Below are positions 36,182 through 44,919 of a stretch of DNA of 64,000 bases, one piece after another; positions within the stretch are counted from its first letter, which is position 1; every line of letters begins with the position of its first letter. The stretch is from assembly GCA_946481315.1 (NCBI GenBank), contig CAMLMH010000001.1, forward strand, positions 682,001 through 746,000, read 5' to 3'. The translations under genes were made by a program, and so were the position numbers. The DNA is from an uncultured Bacteriovorax sp. (GTDB taxonomy: Bacteria; Bdellovibrionota; Bacteriovoracia; Bacteriovoracales; Bacteriovoracaceae). The notes under the pieces were generated by a model. It was given only the letters and a program-made list of their open reading frames with translations, ran no database searches and was not told the DNA's origin.

Positions 36182-37146
36182 TTTTTCAAAGCACCAGAGA
36201 GGACTTTATTAAAATCTTCGCAGCGACTTTCGCTGTGTTTGTTCTGATGATGACAACAGATATATTGTCGTCGTCGGCTTTTATACTGGTGACCATTTAT
36301 TTTTTAGATGGCGGCCACGTGTATTCCACACTCCTTGAAACTCTGGCTGATCCGGAAGAAATAAAAAAACAATATGTCTGGTGGGTCTTGCTGGGATCAT
36401 TTCTGCTCAACACTCTGGTGCATTTTATTTTCACCCCTTTCTTTTTCTTTTATATTTTTTACTTCACGATTTTTCATAATATGCGCCAGGGGCTGGGAGT
36501 GACCTTTCTTTATCGTATTGGCGATAAGGCTTCTGCAGCAATGGTCAAGTGGAGTTATTATTTCTTAACTTGTGTTCCGTTTTTTCTTTTTCATCTGCGT
36601 CCACCGCTGGCCGTTGAAGGCTTAGGGGAAGCCATTATCAAACCAATTGATCTCACGCTGGTGGCAACCCAAACCACACTGGATAGCTGGTTTACTTACG
36701 GTCTTATTTTTTATGGGATCGGTTCAGCCGTGATCGCGCTGATGCTGATAAAGTTTAAAAACTTGCGTGGTTTTTTATCGATGCTCTTTTTCACTGCAGT
36801 TTATGTTTTTGCTTTCATCATCAGCGATAATCAGATGCAAAGTTATGCTCTTCTTATTTTCTCTCATGCACTCCCTTATTTTTTTCTCATGGAAAAGCGT
36901 CTGGTTCTTACGCATAAGATTCCCTTTATAAAAAAATATGCTTTTTTATTCGTCGCACTCCTGTTTCTCATGGGGGCAATCGTCGATTATTATCAATTTG
37001 ATGTCGTGGAAGCCGCTGAACCGTTCGAATCCCTGGCGATGGGCCTTTTGACCACGCCTCTTATTGCCCATTTCATCTTCGACGCCATAATCTGGAAACG
37101 CGACAACGCAAGATTTAAATCTTTCATTACTAATCAGCCACTTTAG
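36178..37146 (+). CDS. Polytopic membrane protein of unknown function
   Basis: The 322-residue protein has about eight hydrophobic segments. Polar motifs lie between them (FLDGGHVYSTLLET, YFTIFHNMRQGLGVTFLYR), with conserved-looking His residues at helix ends that faintly recall membrane di-metal oxygenases or desaturases, but no complete His-box set is visible. It overlaps the SnoaL-like gene by 4 bases, so the two products may act together, for example on a lipid, which is inference. No family was recognised. Confidence 0.78.
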   Translation: MIFQSTREDFIKIFAATFAVFVLMMTTDILSSSAFILVTIYFLDGGHVYSTLLETLADPEEIKKQYVWWVLLGSFLLNTLVHFIFTPFFFFYIFYFTIFHNMRQGLGVTFLYRIGDKASAAMVKWSYYFLTCVPFFLFHLRPPLAVEGLGEAIIKPIDLTLVATQTTLDSWFTYGLIFYGIGSAVIALMLIKFKNLRGFLSMLFFTAVYVFAFIISDNQMQSYALLIFSHALPYFFLMEKRLVLTHKIPFIKKYAFLFVALLFLMGAIVDYYQFDVVEAAEPFESLAMGLLTTPLIAHFIFDAIIWKRDNARFKSFITNQPL

Positions 37147-37154
37147 GAAAAACT

Positions 37155-37901
37155 ATGGATGTATTATCGATTATTGCACTTGCCGGGCTTTGCTCCAAAG
37201 AAGCCACTGCTTTGGCGGGCAAAGAAAACTGGACAGGCTTTAGATACCAACAGGAAGTGGCCGGAAGGTTCAATCAGCAAGTTTATCGTAATCGGCCCGA
37301 AACTCCGGGCAACTGGGTAGAATGGACAATACACCCAAAAGAAAGTCAGCGAGCTTTGGAAATTATAACGGTCAAAGGAAATGAGCTTAAAAAATATTCT
37401 TTTGATAAAAACTGTAAATCAACAGTCATCACTGCTCAATGGCCATGGCATTTGCAGAAGCTCTATAAAGAAAAACGGACAGAGGATTGGGGGGATGCTG
37501 AATGGAAAGCACTGGTTGAAAGTGGGAAAAACGGCATCGTGTATTTCTGGTCCCCTCGTTTTGCTTACTCAGTAACAGAACTTCCGCGTATGGAGAAACT
37601 GGCCCGCAAGTGGAATCTGGAATATACCGCGGTCGTTGATCCGCGGGCAACTCATGCTGAAGTCACCGGTGCTCTTTCCACGCTGAAGAAAGAAGATCAG
37701 ATTAGATTCAGGAAACTGGCCAGCGATAAAACCTATCTGCGGAACGTATCTCCAGATTTTTTCATGCGCAACGGATACAATCATTTTCCGGTCATTCATG
37801 TTTATGCTAACAAGAAAGTTCATTCCCGCTGGATAACCGGCATCATGACTGAAGGTGGGCTCAAAACTATGATCACTGATTTCACCAGGGAGCTGCAATG
37901 A
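37155..37901 (+). CDS. Thioredoxin-fold-like protein without the CxxC motif
   Basis: The 248-residue protein has a short hydrophobic start (MDVLSIIALAGLCSKEATALA) that may be a weak signal peptide. Residues about 127-205 read like a thioredoxin fold: GIVYFWSPRFAYSVTELPRM where a redox protein would have W-x-x-C-x-x-C, then YTAVVDP and the cis-proline loop HFPVIHVY (Pro202). Both cysteines are missing, so disulfide exchange is unlikely and a binding or scaffold role fits better. The first half (residues 30-120) is unlike anything I recognise. It overlaps the next gene by 4 bases. Confidence 0.68.
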   Translation: MDVLSIIALAGLCSKEATALAGKENWTGFRYQQEVAGRFNQQVYRNRPETPGNWVEWTIHPKESQRALEIITVKGNELKKYSFDKNCKSTVITAQWPWHLQKLYKEKRTEDWGDAEWKALVESGKNGIVYFWSPRFAYSVTELPRMEKLARKWNLEYTAVVDPRATHAEVTGALSTLKKEDQIRFRKLASDKTYLRNVSPDFFMRNGYNHFPVIHVYANKKVHSRWITGIMTEGGLKTMITDFTRELQ

Positions 37902-39064
37902 AATTATTTTTACTGGGCTTAGGCTTTACTTCACTTTTGCAGGCACAGGATTGTGTCCCGGCACATGAATACTTTCCCTTTGAAGGAAATTGGGTCTCAA
38001 AAAACGACAGCGGCGATGTTGAGCTGGGAATGTATTCCCGCATCTCTCCGGACGGTCGTTTTGTTTTACGTTCATTTTCCGGAAAAAAAGTTTCACAAGT
38101 AACCCTCATGGAATTAGTCAGAGATGAAGCCGGTAAGAAAAACACGGTAAAACTTTATGAGACACCAATGAAAAATGAAGCCTTTCCGGTACAGGGATCG
38201 TGGCGCTATCTGGTGGATGTTGGCGGACAACACTATAAACTCACCGATTTGATAAAGCTGCAGAAAAAGGCTGAAGAGCAATTTAAGGGCGGAATTGCAG
38301 GCTTCTATGCTGTTGCAGCTGAACTTCCAGGAGGGACTCCGGCCAAACACAATATCCGGTCTATGAGCTGGCCGACAGATAATCCGGATAATCAGGGAGT
38401 GGGAGTTTTGTCGACCAAAATCATAACGGCACAGATAAATACTAAGGGACAGGCATCACGTATCGACAGCGGTAAAACCCATTATATGTGCTCCAACCTG
38501 CGTAAGTCTGACGGCAATATTATGAGCCTACCGATGATTTCTCCTGACGGTTTAGAATTTGCCTCAATGCCTCAGAATCCTAAAGATGGAAGTCCGAGCA
38601 TGCGCATTTATAAAATTGAAGCAGACAATGAATCCTGTACAAAAACTCAGGACTTGGGTGTCGCTGTGGCCAAAGTTATTTTTTCTACCCGAGAACAAAA
38701 TCAAGTGCTCTTTTATGCTGGAGGCTCTCTGACAAATACCGGTAATGGTATTCATTTCTATGACCGGGATGTGAGTCAAATATTTACTCTGGATGATCCC
38801 GATAAAAAAGTTTATGCCGACAGTTTCCCGGGATTCACACACGATGGAAGAATCGTCTACGGAGCGCGCTGGGAAGAATGCAGCACGGTCGGCTGTACAA
38901 CCAAGGCCGGATACGTTATCAGTGATCCAAATCAATCCGTTGATGTGATGAATTTTAAAAAAGAACACCCGGACAAAGGCAGTAAGTTCAAAAACTGCAT
39001 AACCAGACAAGATGTTCAAAAAAGCGAAGAAACACAAAAAAAAATCTGGAGCTACACACTTTAA
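37898..39064 (+). CDS. Secreted protein, possible TolB-like beta-propeller
   Basis: The 388-residue product has signal peptide MKLFLLGLGFTSLLQAQ. Repeated short motifs of PD40/TolB type appear: RISPDGRFVLRSFSGK, PMISPDGLEFASMP and GFTHDGRIVYGARW, spaced across the chain as propeller blades would be. Paired cysteines are scattered through it. A beta-propeller in the periplasm usually binds protein partners or ligands. It sits in a tight operon between the CxxC-less thioredoxin-like gene (4-base overlap) and the Ppx-like gene (12-base gap). Confidence 0.7.
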   Translation: MKLFLLGLGFTSLLQAQDCVPAHEYFPFEGNWVSKNDSGDVELGMYSRISPDGRFVLRSFSGKKVSQVTLMELVRDEAGKKNTVKLYETPMKNEAFPVQGSWRYLVDVGGQHYKLTDLIKLQKKAEEQFKGGIAGFYAVAAELPGGTPAKHNIRSMSWPTDNPDNQGVGVLSTKIITAQINTKGQASRIDSGKTHYMCSNLRKSDGNIMSLPMISPDGLEFASMPQNPKDGSPSMRIYKIEADNESCTKTQDLGVAVAKVIFSTREQNQVLFYAGGSLTNTGNGIHFYDRDVSQIFTLDDPDKKVYADSFPGFTHDGRIVYGARWEECSTVGCTTKAGYVISDPNQSVDVMNFKKEHPDKGSKFKNCITRQDVQKSEETQKKIWSYTL

Positions 39065-39076
39065 GGAGTCTCTTTC

Positions 39077-40078
39077 GTGCAAAAATTTTTATTCCTCTTT
39101 CTTTCGATTATCATTTCTCTCGATCTGCATGCTAAGAGCTGTCAGGAAAACCGTATGGGACTGGATATTGGTTCCGGCTCAACCAAGATGCTGGTTGCTG
39201 AAGTAGACACCTGTAAAAAACAAATCATCAAAGTTTTGCTCTCAGAATCACGTCCTGTGGGATATAACGATGATTTTGAAAAATCCAAAGACCAAACAAT
39301 CTCTGCTGAAATGGAAGCTAAAGGATTAAAGACCCTACAGGATCTGATCGCTCTTTCAAAATCACACAAAGTTAAAAGTACCAAAGGTGTAGCGACTTCC
39401 GTCTTCAGGAAAGCTAAAAACGGAAAAGAAATCATTGCCCGTTTTGCCAAAAAATTAAAGCTCAATCTTAAAGTCATTTCACAGGAAGAAGAGGCCATGC
39501 TGGGTTATGCCTCGGCCGTCTCAACGATTCCTGATCCCGTTGAACCAATTGACCCCAAAAAAACTCTCGTCGTCTGGGATATCGGTGGAGGGTCCATGCA
39601 GATGATTGCTAAAAAAGGAAAAGAAACCCATGTCTACCTGGGCAATCTGGCTTCTGTTTCTTTTAAAAATATGGTGATGGAAGTTTTGCAGTTAAAAAAT
39701 ATAGAATCAGCAGGAAGTCCAAATCCTATTGGGCTTTCCCGTCCCAATGCCATTGCCATGGCCCGTTCTTATGCCCGCCTTCATGTACCGGCTTTTTTCT
39801 TCAATAAAAATCGTGATCTGGAATTTTTGGGTGTTGGTGGTGTGCATGGAGCATCAATTAAAAATCAACTTCAACTGAAAGAGAAAGAATACAGTTTGCG
39901 GGAGCTTGAAGACAAGGCCATTCAACAAGCGCAAAAAGGTGATGCTGATCTTGCGGGAGATTACAAAGCTACTGATGTCACAAATTTATTGCTCGTTCAG
40001 GGATTCATGGAAGCTCTTGGTATCAGAGAAGTGAAAATTGCTGAGGCTTCCCTGTTACAGGGTTTACTTCTGCAGTAG
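39077..40078 (+). CDS. Ppx/GppA-family phosphatase-like protein with signal peptide
   Basis: The 333-residue protein belongs to the exopolyphosphatase/GppA branch of the actin-like ATPase fold: MGLDIGSGSTKMLVAEVD (phosphate loop 1, from residue 27), GVATSVFRKAKNG, SQEEEAMLGY with the catalytic-type Glu, and VVWDIGGGSMQM (phosphate loop 2). Only the two-lobe core is present, so it is short like GppA-N or archaeal Ppx. Unusually it begins with a signal peptide (MQKFLFLFLSIIISLDLHAKS), which would place it in the periplasm. The start is GTG with AAGGAG upstream. Last gene of the 35789-40078 operon. Substrate is unknown; polyphosphate is one candidate. Confidence 0.83.
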   Translation: MQKFLFLFLSIIISLDLHAKSCQENRMGLDIGSGSTKMLVAEVDTCKKQIIKVLLSESRPVGYNDDFEKSKDQTISAEMEAKGLKTLQDLIALSKSHKVKSTKGVATSVFRKAKNGKEIIARFAKKLKLNLKVISQEEEAMLGYASAVSTIPDPVEPIDPKKTLVVWDIGGGSMQMIAKKGKETHVYLGNLASVSFKNMVMEVLQLKNIESAGSPNPIGLSRPNAIAMARSYARLHVPAFFFNKNRDLEFLGVGGVHGASIKNQLQLKEKEYSLRELEDKAIQQAQKGDADLAGDYKATDVTNLLLVQGFMEALGIREVKIAEASLLQGLLLQ

Positions 40079-40087
40079 AGAAGCCTG

Positions 40088-41020
40088 TTAGAAAGAATAA
40101 ATAAGACGCTGGATCTCACTTGCGACGCCGGATACAGACGGGCACATTAAGTGATGGGGTTCATTTCCTTTATACCAGACGAGACTAACATGTTCAAAGT
40201 CGCGGTTAATGACTTCTTTAGTGGAGTCGGTATGCACTGTCCAGTCTCCTTCTGATAAAAAAAGCTGAACCGGAATGGCGAGTTTCTTTTCTGCTTTCAT
40301 TTCCTGATTTACTTTTAAGCCTAATTCTTTGACTTGCAAACCGGCATCGACAGGTAATTCCTGGTTGTAAAATTCACGGTCAATCGTCATAACTTTGAGA
40401 TCGCGGAACCGCGAAATAAAATAAGCTGTATCAACTGAAGTTCCATTGACGATCTTCCCCAGGAAACGTTCAAAGGGCGCAGAGAAGCGCTGAATGTAAT
40501 AGGGAGAAATGAGGTGCAGTTTTTTCAGAGAGATAGGCTGGGGATTGGTTAGCAGATAATGATGTAAGAGCAGTCCTCCTGTGGAGAACCCCACTGCCTG
40601 AACGTGATTAAAACAGCGTGTGACGAGATCAAGACTTTTTTTCATCTGCTCAATCCAGACTGTATTTTTAAAACTATTGGCGATTTTATAGCTTGCGCCA
40701 TGTCCCGGAATCAGGAAACCAACAATGGAGTATCCTTTTTGCTTATAAGGCATCACCGCATTCAACATTTCCGCAGGTGTTCCCATATATCCGTGAGCGA
40801 CAAAAATTGCTTTATTAATCTTAGGATCTCCGTCGATCCAGAAAGCTTTTTTTATTTCCGTCATTTTATGATCCGGATCAATGGCCGAATATTCTTTATA
40901 AAGGGCTTCATAGCTTTCAAGAAAAGCGTCGCGACTGGCCTTACATTCACTTGCAATGACAGAACCGGTAAGTAAAAAAGCTAAATGTGCAATGATGGAA
41001 AATGAGAATAGTTTTTTCAT
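40088..41020 (-). CDS. Secreted alpha/beta hydrolase
   Basis: The 310-residue protein (signal peptide MKKLFSFSIIAHLAFLLTGSVIAS) has the alpha/beta hydrolase signs: oxyanion loop VAHGYMGTP (about 74-82), nucleophile Ser146 in GFSTGG, an acid in SEGDWTVHTDS and a late His in EPHHLMCPS. It is likely a carboxylesterase or lipase acting outside the cytoplasm. The Cys close to the His (MCPS) could pair with the early Cys. It converges on the Ppx-like gene with a 9-base gap and is divergent from the PHB depolymerase-like gene. Confidence 0.85.
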   Translation of the reverse strand: MKKLFSFSIIAHLAFLLTGSVIASECKASRDAFLESYEALYKEYSAIDPDHKMTEIKKAFWIDGDPKINKAIFVAHGYMGTPAEMLNAVMPYKQKGYSIVGFLIPGHGASYKIANSFKNTVWIEQMKKSLDLVTRCFNHVQAVGFSTGGLLLHHYLLTNPQPISLKKLHLISPYYIQRFSAPFERFLGKIVNGTSVDTAYFISRFRDLKVMTIDREFYNQELPVDAGLQVKELGLKVNQEMKAEKKLAIPVQLFLSEGDWTVHTDSTKEVINRDFEHVSLVWYKGNEPHHLMCPSVSGVASEIQRLIYSF

Positions 41021-41097
41021 AGTATGACTATATCAGAGATGGCAATAAGAGTGAAAGTCTGTAACATTAAGTTAGCTCACTTTTAGAGGATTTATAT

Positions 41098-42747
41098 ATG
41101 AAATTGACTGCAAGTTTATTTATTTCTGCCGCACTCATTCAACCGGCCATAGCGGACTGGAAAAATGAAACTTTAAGTACCGTGAATGTACATTATTACG
41201 TTCCGAAAGCTCAAAGTGGATTGCTTTCCATAACGAATAAAAAAGCTTTAATGATAAATCTGCATGGATGTTCGCAAAAAGCCGAAGATCTGAAAAAAGA
41301 CGGAAACTGGGAAAATGCAGCCGATGAATTCAATATGGTCGTGGCCCTTCCTAAAGTTCCAAACGGTGGAGTCATCAGTGGTTGCTGGGATTACTACGGC
41401 GCAGATCATACGGTGAATAACCGTCACAGTGTGCACGTGCTGAATGTGGTAAAAGCAATGCTTGCAAAAACTGAACTGAATATTGATTCCAATCAGGTTT
41501 ACGTATCAGGCCTTTCATCTGGTGCCGGTCTGGCCATGGTTTTGGGTTGTTTAACTCCGGATGTTTTTGCCGGAATTGGTTTGAATGCGGGACCTTCGAC
41601 AGGAACACAGTCCAGTGAAATTAGTCGCCCACAAACAACATATGACAAAATGCTGAACACATGTAAGTCACTGGCCGGTAATAAGACAGAATATTTCCGC
41701 ACGCAGCTGACTAGTATTATCTACGGAAATAACGATTTTATAGTGAACACAGTTTACAATACAAACAATGCCGAAATTATGCGCACGATGTATGGTGTGG
41801 ATGTTAAATCGACATTTGATACAAAAAAACTCCAGGGAGCAAAAACAGACGGGACCGGCACATTGTGGAGTGACGAGAAAGGTCCTCGAGTATCACTGAT
41901 TATGAATACTGGTTTAGGACACAACTGGCCAGCGGGGCAGGGGGGAAATTCCGGAACTTTTATCAATAAGAAGAGTATCAATTACCCTCATTACCTGGCC
42001 GAATTTTTTTCTACGCACAACCGACGGGCAGCCAGTATTAAACTACCCGAGCTGGTCATTGATCCGGTTATTTCCAAAGAATCTCGTTTTCATGTGAGCG
42101 GGGAAGTCCGCATACCAAAAAATATTGTAAAAGCATTGAACGTAGTCGTGAAAGCTAAAAAAACAAATTCTGTAGTCGATCGTTTTACGGCCAGTATCGG
42201 TCGCGATAATCGTTTTTTGGGATTTTCAAAAGTCCTCCCGGATGGTGAATACGATTTTGCCATTGAACTAAACGCGGGGTTGGGACGCAGCCGTCTTTTT
42301 AAACGTGAAGCATGGATTGGGGAAGTTGAAGGTGTAAACGCACCTCAGCTGGTGAATACAACCTATTCGAGTGTGCAGGGATGTTTACTGCTTAAAGGAC
42401 AGGCCGTTTCTTCTGATGGTGAAACTTTAAGAGGAATCAGTGTCAGTTTAAATGGCGATCGGGAAGTTATGGTGGAAGTGGGATCAGATACCCGCTTTTC
42501 GTTCAAAGAGTGTGACTTAATCGCAGGGGAGCATACTGCCGAAGTTTTTGCAGAGACACAGGTAGGAATTCGCAGTAATGCCCAGCAGATTCGTTTTAAA
42601 GCAGGAAAAAATCTGGCCGTATCAACTTTACAGGAGCACATGGAGGCAAAACGTCTTAACTGGGTTGATTATGGCAGTTATTATCTGAAATATGGACACG
42701 CTCATTTCGAATTACATTTGGGTGAAGACGGAATATGGCGAGACTGA
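41098..42747 (+). CDS. Extracellular PHB depolymerase-like esterase
   Basis: The 549-residue secreted enzyme (signal peptide MKLTASLFISAALIQPAIAD) matches the esterase_phb/PHB depolymerase family: INLHGCSQKAEDL (oxyanion region), GCWDYYGADH, nucleophile Ser140 in VSGLSSGAG, and catalytic-type His in GLGHNWPAGQGGN. Residues about 330-510 look like two immunoglobulin-like domains (HVSGEVRIPKN, GCLLLKGQAVSSDGE) that could bind substrate. The family hydrolyses polyhydroxyalkanoates, and some members act on feruloyl or acetyl esters, so the substrate is not fixed. AGAGGA lies 7 bases before the ATG. A long hairpin terminator follows. Confidence 0.9.
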   Translation: MKLTASLFISAALIQPAIADWKNETLSTVNVHYYVPKAQSGLLSITNKKALMINLHGCSQKAEDLKKDGNWENAADEFNMVVALPKVPNGGVISGCWDYYGADHTVNNRHSVHVLNVVKAMLAKTELNIDSNQVYVSGLSSGAGLAMVLGCLTPDVFAGIGLNAGPSTGTQSSEISRPQTTYDKMLNTCKSLAGNKTEYFRTQLTSIIYGNNDFIVNTVYNTNNAEIMRTMYGVDVKSTFDTKKLQGAKTDGTGTLWSDEKGPRVSLIMNTGLGHNWPAGQGGNSGTFINKKSINYPHYLAEFFSTHNRRAASIKLPELVIDPVISKESRFHVSGEVRIPKNIVKALNVVVKAKKTNSVVDRFTASIGRDNRFLGFSKVLPDGEYDFAIELNAGLGRSRLFKREAWIGEVEGVNAPQLVNTTYSSVQGCLLLKGQAVSSDGETLRGISVSLNGDREVMVEVGSDTRFSFKECDLIAGEHTAEVFAETQVGIRSNAQQIRFKAGKNLAVSTLQEHMEAKRLNWVDYGSYYLKYGHAHFELHLGEDGIWRD

Positions 42748-42769
42748 TTTAAATAAATATTAAAACAAG

Positions 42770-42829
42770 AAGGCCCGCATTTGATCTGTACCCCAAAAAT
42801 GGGACAGATCATTTGCGGGCCTTTTTTTT
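42770..42829 (+). terminator. Long hairpin Rho-independent terminator
   Basis: AAGGCCCGCA (42770-42779) pairs with TGCGGGCCTT, and inside this TGATCTGT pairs with ACAGATCA and CCC with GGG. A 2x2 internal loop and a one-base bulge interrupt the stem, and eight T follow. It ends the esterase transcript. Read from the other strand it has only a weak T-rich tail. Confidence 0.93.
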
Positions 42830-43253
42830 ATTTCAACTGGCAGGTAATTTTCTGATAAAGCTGTTCACCGGAACCTGAAACCCGGACGTATCCTTTTGTG
42901 TAACCACTTTCTTTAAAGAGAACCAGATCAACAAATGTATAACCATCACCATCTCCAAATAAGCGGATGCGGTCAGGGCCGACACGCAAATCGCCGCCCT
43001 GATCATTTAAAGTGTTCATAAGGGCAAAATGATCTTTAATCATTTGAGGATGAACTAAAATAGCACCGTAGTCATCTTCTGTTAGTTTTGGATGCTTAAT
43101 TAATTCCGCTTTTTTTGTACCTAAGTCTTTTATCAAAAATTCGACTGTTATTTTTTTATGTTCTTCAATGACCGGACAGGTGATAGTGGTTATATCCGCA
43201 GAAAAGGCATTATAAGAGAGCAGAAAAAGGAGAGAAAAAAGGATTGTTTTCAT
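42828..43253 (-). CDS. Small secreted protein of unknown function
   Basis: A 141-residue product with signal peptide MKTILFSLLFLLSYNAFSAD and AGGGG a few bases before the ATG. The mature chain has one early Cys (TITCPVIEEH) and one late Cys (KITCQLK) that could pair. The middle contains RIRLFGDGDGYTFVDLVLF. The stop codon overlaps the T-run of the convergent terminator. No family was recognised. Confidence 0.73.
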   Translation of the reverse strand: MKTILFSLLFLLSYNAFSADITTITCPVIEEHKKITVEFLIKDLGTKKAELIKHPKLTEDDYGAILVHPQMIKDHFALMNTLNDQGGDLRVGPDRIRLFGDGDGYTFVDLVLFKESGYTKGYVRVSGSGEQLYQKITCQLK

Positions 43254-43436
43254 GTTGGACCCCTTTAAAATTGTTTAGCCATCTTTACTACAAATCGACC
43301 TTCTAAGGGATTTTTGGGTAATCATTACAGGGGGAAAAACATGATTCTCACTGGGGCAGGCGGGAACCTTTCATTTTGATCTGTCTTTTTTTCATAGTTT
43401 AGTCTGTGAACCTTAAAGTTAGCTAGAATTGGGGGC

Positions 43437-44735
43437 ATGAAAAATCTCTTTTTTGCGGCCCTGTTAATGGTATCAGCCTTCACTGTGCAAAACGCACAGG
43501 CGGAAGGAGATTGCATGTCTTTAATGCAGAATTTTATCCGGACCGAAAATCAGTCTGCTAAAGATCTCAAGATTGTAAAAGCTTTTAGATCAATGGATTT
43601 TTCCAGAGAAGAGCTGCTTATTGTAGCGGAGTCCTGGAAAGAGCAGACCGTCAGAGTTTCAGAAGAGCGCGCACGAAAATACCTTAATTATGTTCTCACA
43701 TTAAAGGCCGGTGACAGAGTTCTGGCCCTGCGTGATTTTTCTCAGCTGGATCAAAGAGAGATGAACTCGCGCTTTGTTTTAAAGTTTGTCGAACTCGATA
43801 AAAAGATTGCTAAAAAAATCGAAGCAAAAAAAATCGTGAACCCTGCTGCTCAGGAAAGGTATACCGAACTCTTCTATGGCTGTCGCGCCCTTCGTCCAAA
43901 TGAAGTGAATAAGAATGCGGCCAAAGACTTCAAACGTTTTAATTTCGCTCTTAATCTGGGGACACTGGGTGCGAGTTACGCTTTTTATAACATGGATAAG
44001 GAAATGAACGCTGAGTGGTGGACAAAACTCGGTTATGAAGTAGGTATTACTGTTCTCTTTACTTACGTGGGTGGAAATATCCAGACGAACCCGAATGATA
44101 CCCAGATTGTAAAATCACTGAAGAGTTATTTCATTGGCCGGATTATGGGTGCCACTGACATGGTCATCTATGATCCGCTTTTTAATAACGAAGATAAGAA
44201 AGCCGAGCAAAGACTTGTTGATCTGAAAAAGTTAGAAGCAACCAATCCGGAATTCAGGAAACGGATTGCAGAACTTAAAAAAGCTTATGAAGAAAGAGGA
44301 ACCATTCGTAAGATGAAAGATAATCTGATTGCTCAATTGAAGCAGTTTCCGAATGGGATCAGCTTAGGGATCAAAGGGCAATCAGTTGATGAGTCTGGTG
44401 TTGACTGGAACAATATCACAGCAGCGGATCTCGATCGCCCGGAAGTTCAGGATGTGCTTCTTGCTGCTGCGATGGCCGAAGTCTATCAGCAAAGTAAAGG
44501 CGAGTGGATTGAAACTTCGAACGCAGGCGTTGATCGCTATGTGTTTAACTCACTCTTCTATGGAATGCAGATACCAAAGAGCATTGTGCAAAATTATATT
44601 ACGTATCAAATTCTATGTATGGGACAAGACACACCAAAGCTTGCTTTTACACAGGCCGTTCTCTTCAACGTGTCAGCGAATTTCATCGTTAATCAGGTTC
44701 TGTACGGCTATCGTGAAAAAGCAATTAATCAATAA
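43437..44735 (+). CDS. Secreted protein of unknown function, helical
   Basis: The 432-residue product has signal peptide MKNLFFAALLMVSAFTVQNAQAEG. The mature protein is mostly helical and charged, with hydrophobic central stretches (FALNLGTLGASYAFYNMD, LGYEVGITVLFTYVGGN) and a hydrophobic C-terminal part (LAFTQAVLFNVSANFIVNQVLYGY) that may contact membrane. A G-rich GGGGG sits only one base before the ATG, too close for a normal ribosome binding site. Single gene before the polysaccharide locus. No family was recognised. Confidence 0.7.
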   Translation: MKNLFFAALLMVSAFTVQNAQAEGDCMSLMQNFIRTENQSAKDLKIVKAFRSMDFSREELLIVAESWKEQTVRVSEERARKYLNYVLTLKAGDRVLALRDFSQLDQREMNSRFVLKFVELDKKIAKKIEAKKIVNPAAQERYTELFYGCRALRPNEVNKNAAKDFKRFNFALNLGTLGASYAFYNMDKEMNAEWWTKLGYEVGITVLFTYVGGNIQTNPNDTQIVKSLKSYFIGRIMGATDMVIYDPLFNNEDKKAEQRLVDLKKLEATNPEFRKRIAELKKAYEERGTIRKMKDNLIAQLKQFPNGISLGIKGQSVDESGVDWNNITAADLDRPEVQDVLLAAAMAEVYQQSKGEWIETSNAGVDRYVFNSLFYGMQIPKSIVQNYITYQILCMGQDTPKLAFTQAVLFNVSANFIVNQVLYGYREKAINQ

Positions 44736-44919
44736 CGCAGTCAAATGGATCTTCTGCTAAATAAATATTCATCGTCAAACTATTGACCTCATCATCTCTT
44801 CTCACTAGAGTGTGCCTCGCTTTGGATGTTCTGAGCTCCAGAGTGTAATTCCTGTTGTTCTTTTTTTAGCTTTAAATTTCTGTTGCACCTAAAAGTGATG
44901 TCTTTTACCGAGGTCCATG

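Noticed and set aside
36178..37146. Membrane desaturase or oxygenase assignment
   Set aside because: Isolated His residues are present but the full set of His boxes needed for a di-iron site is not.
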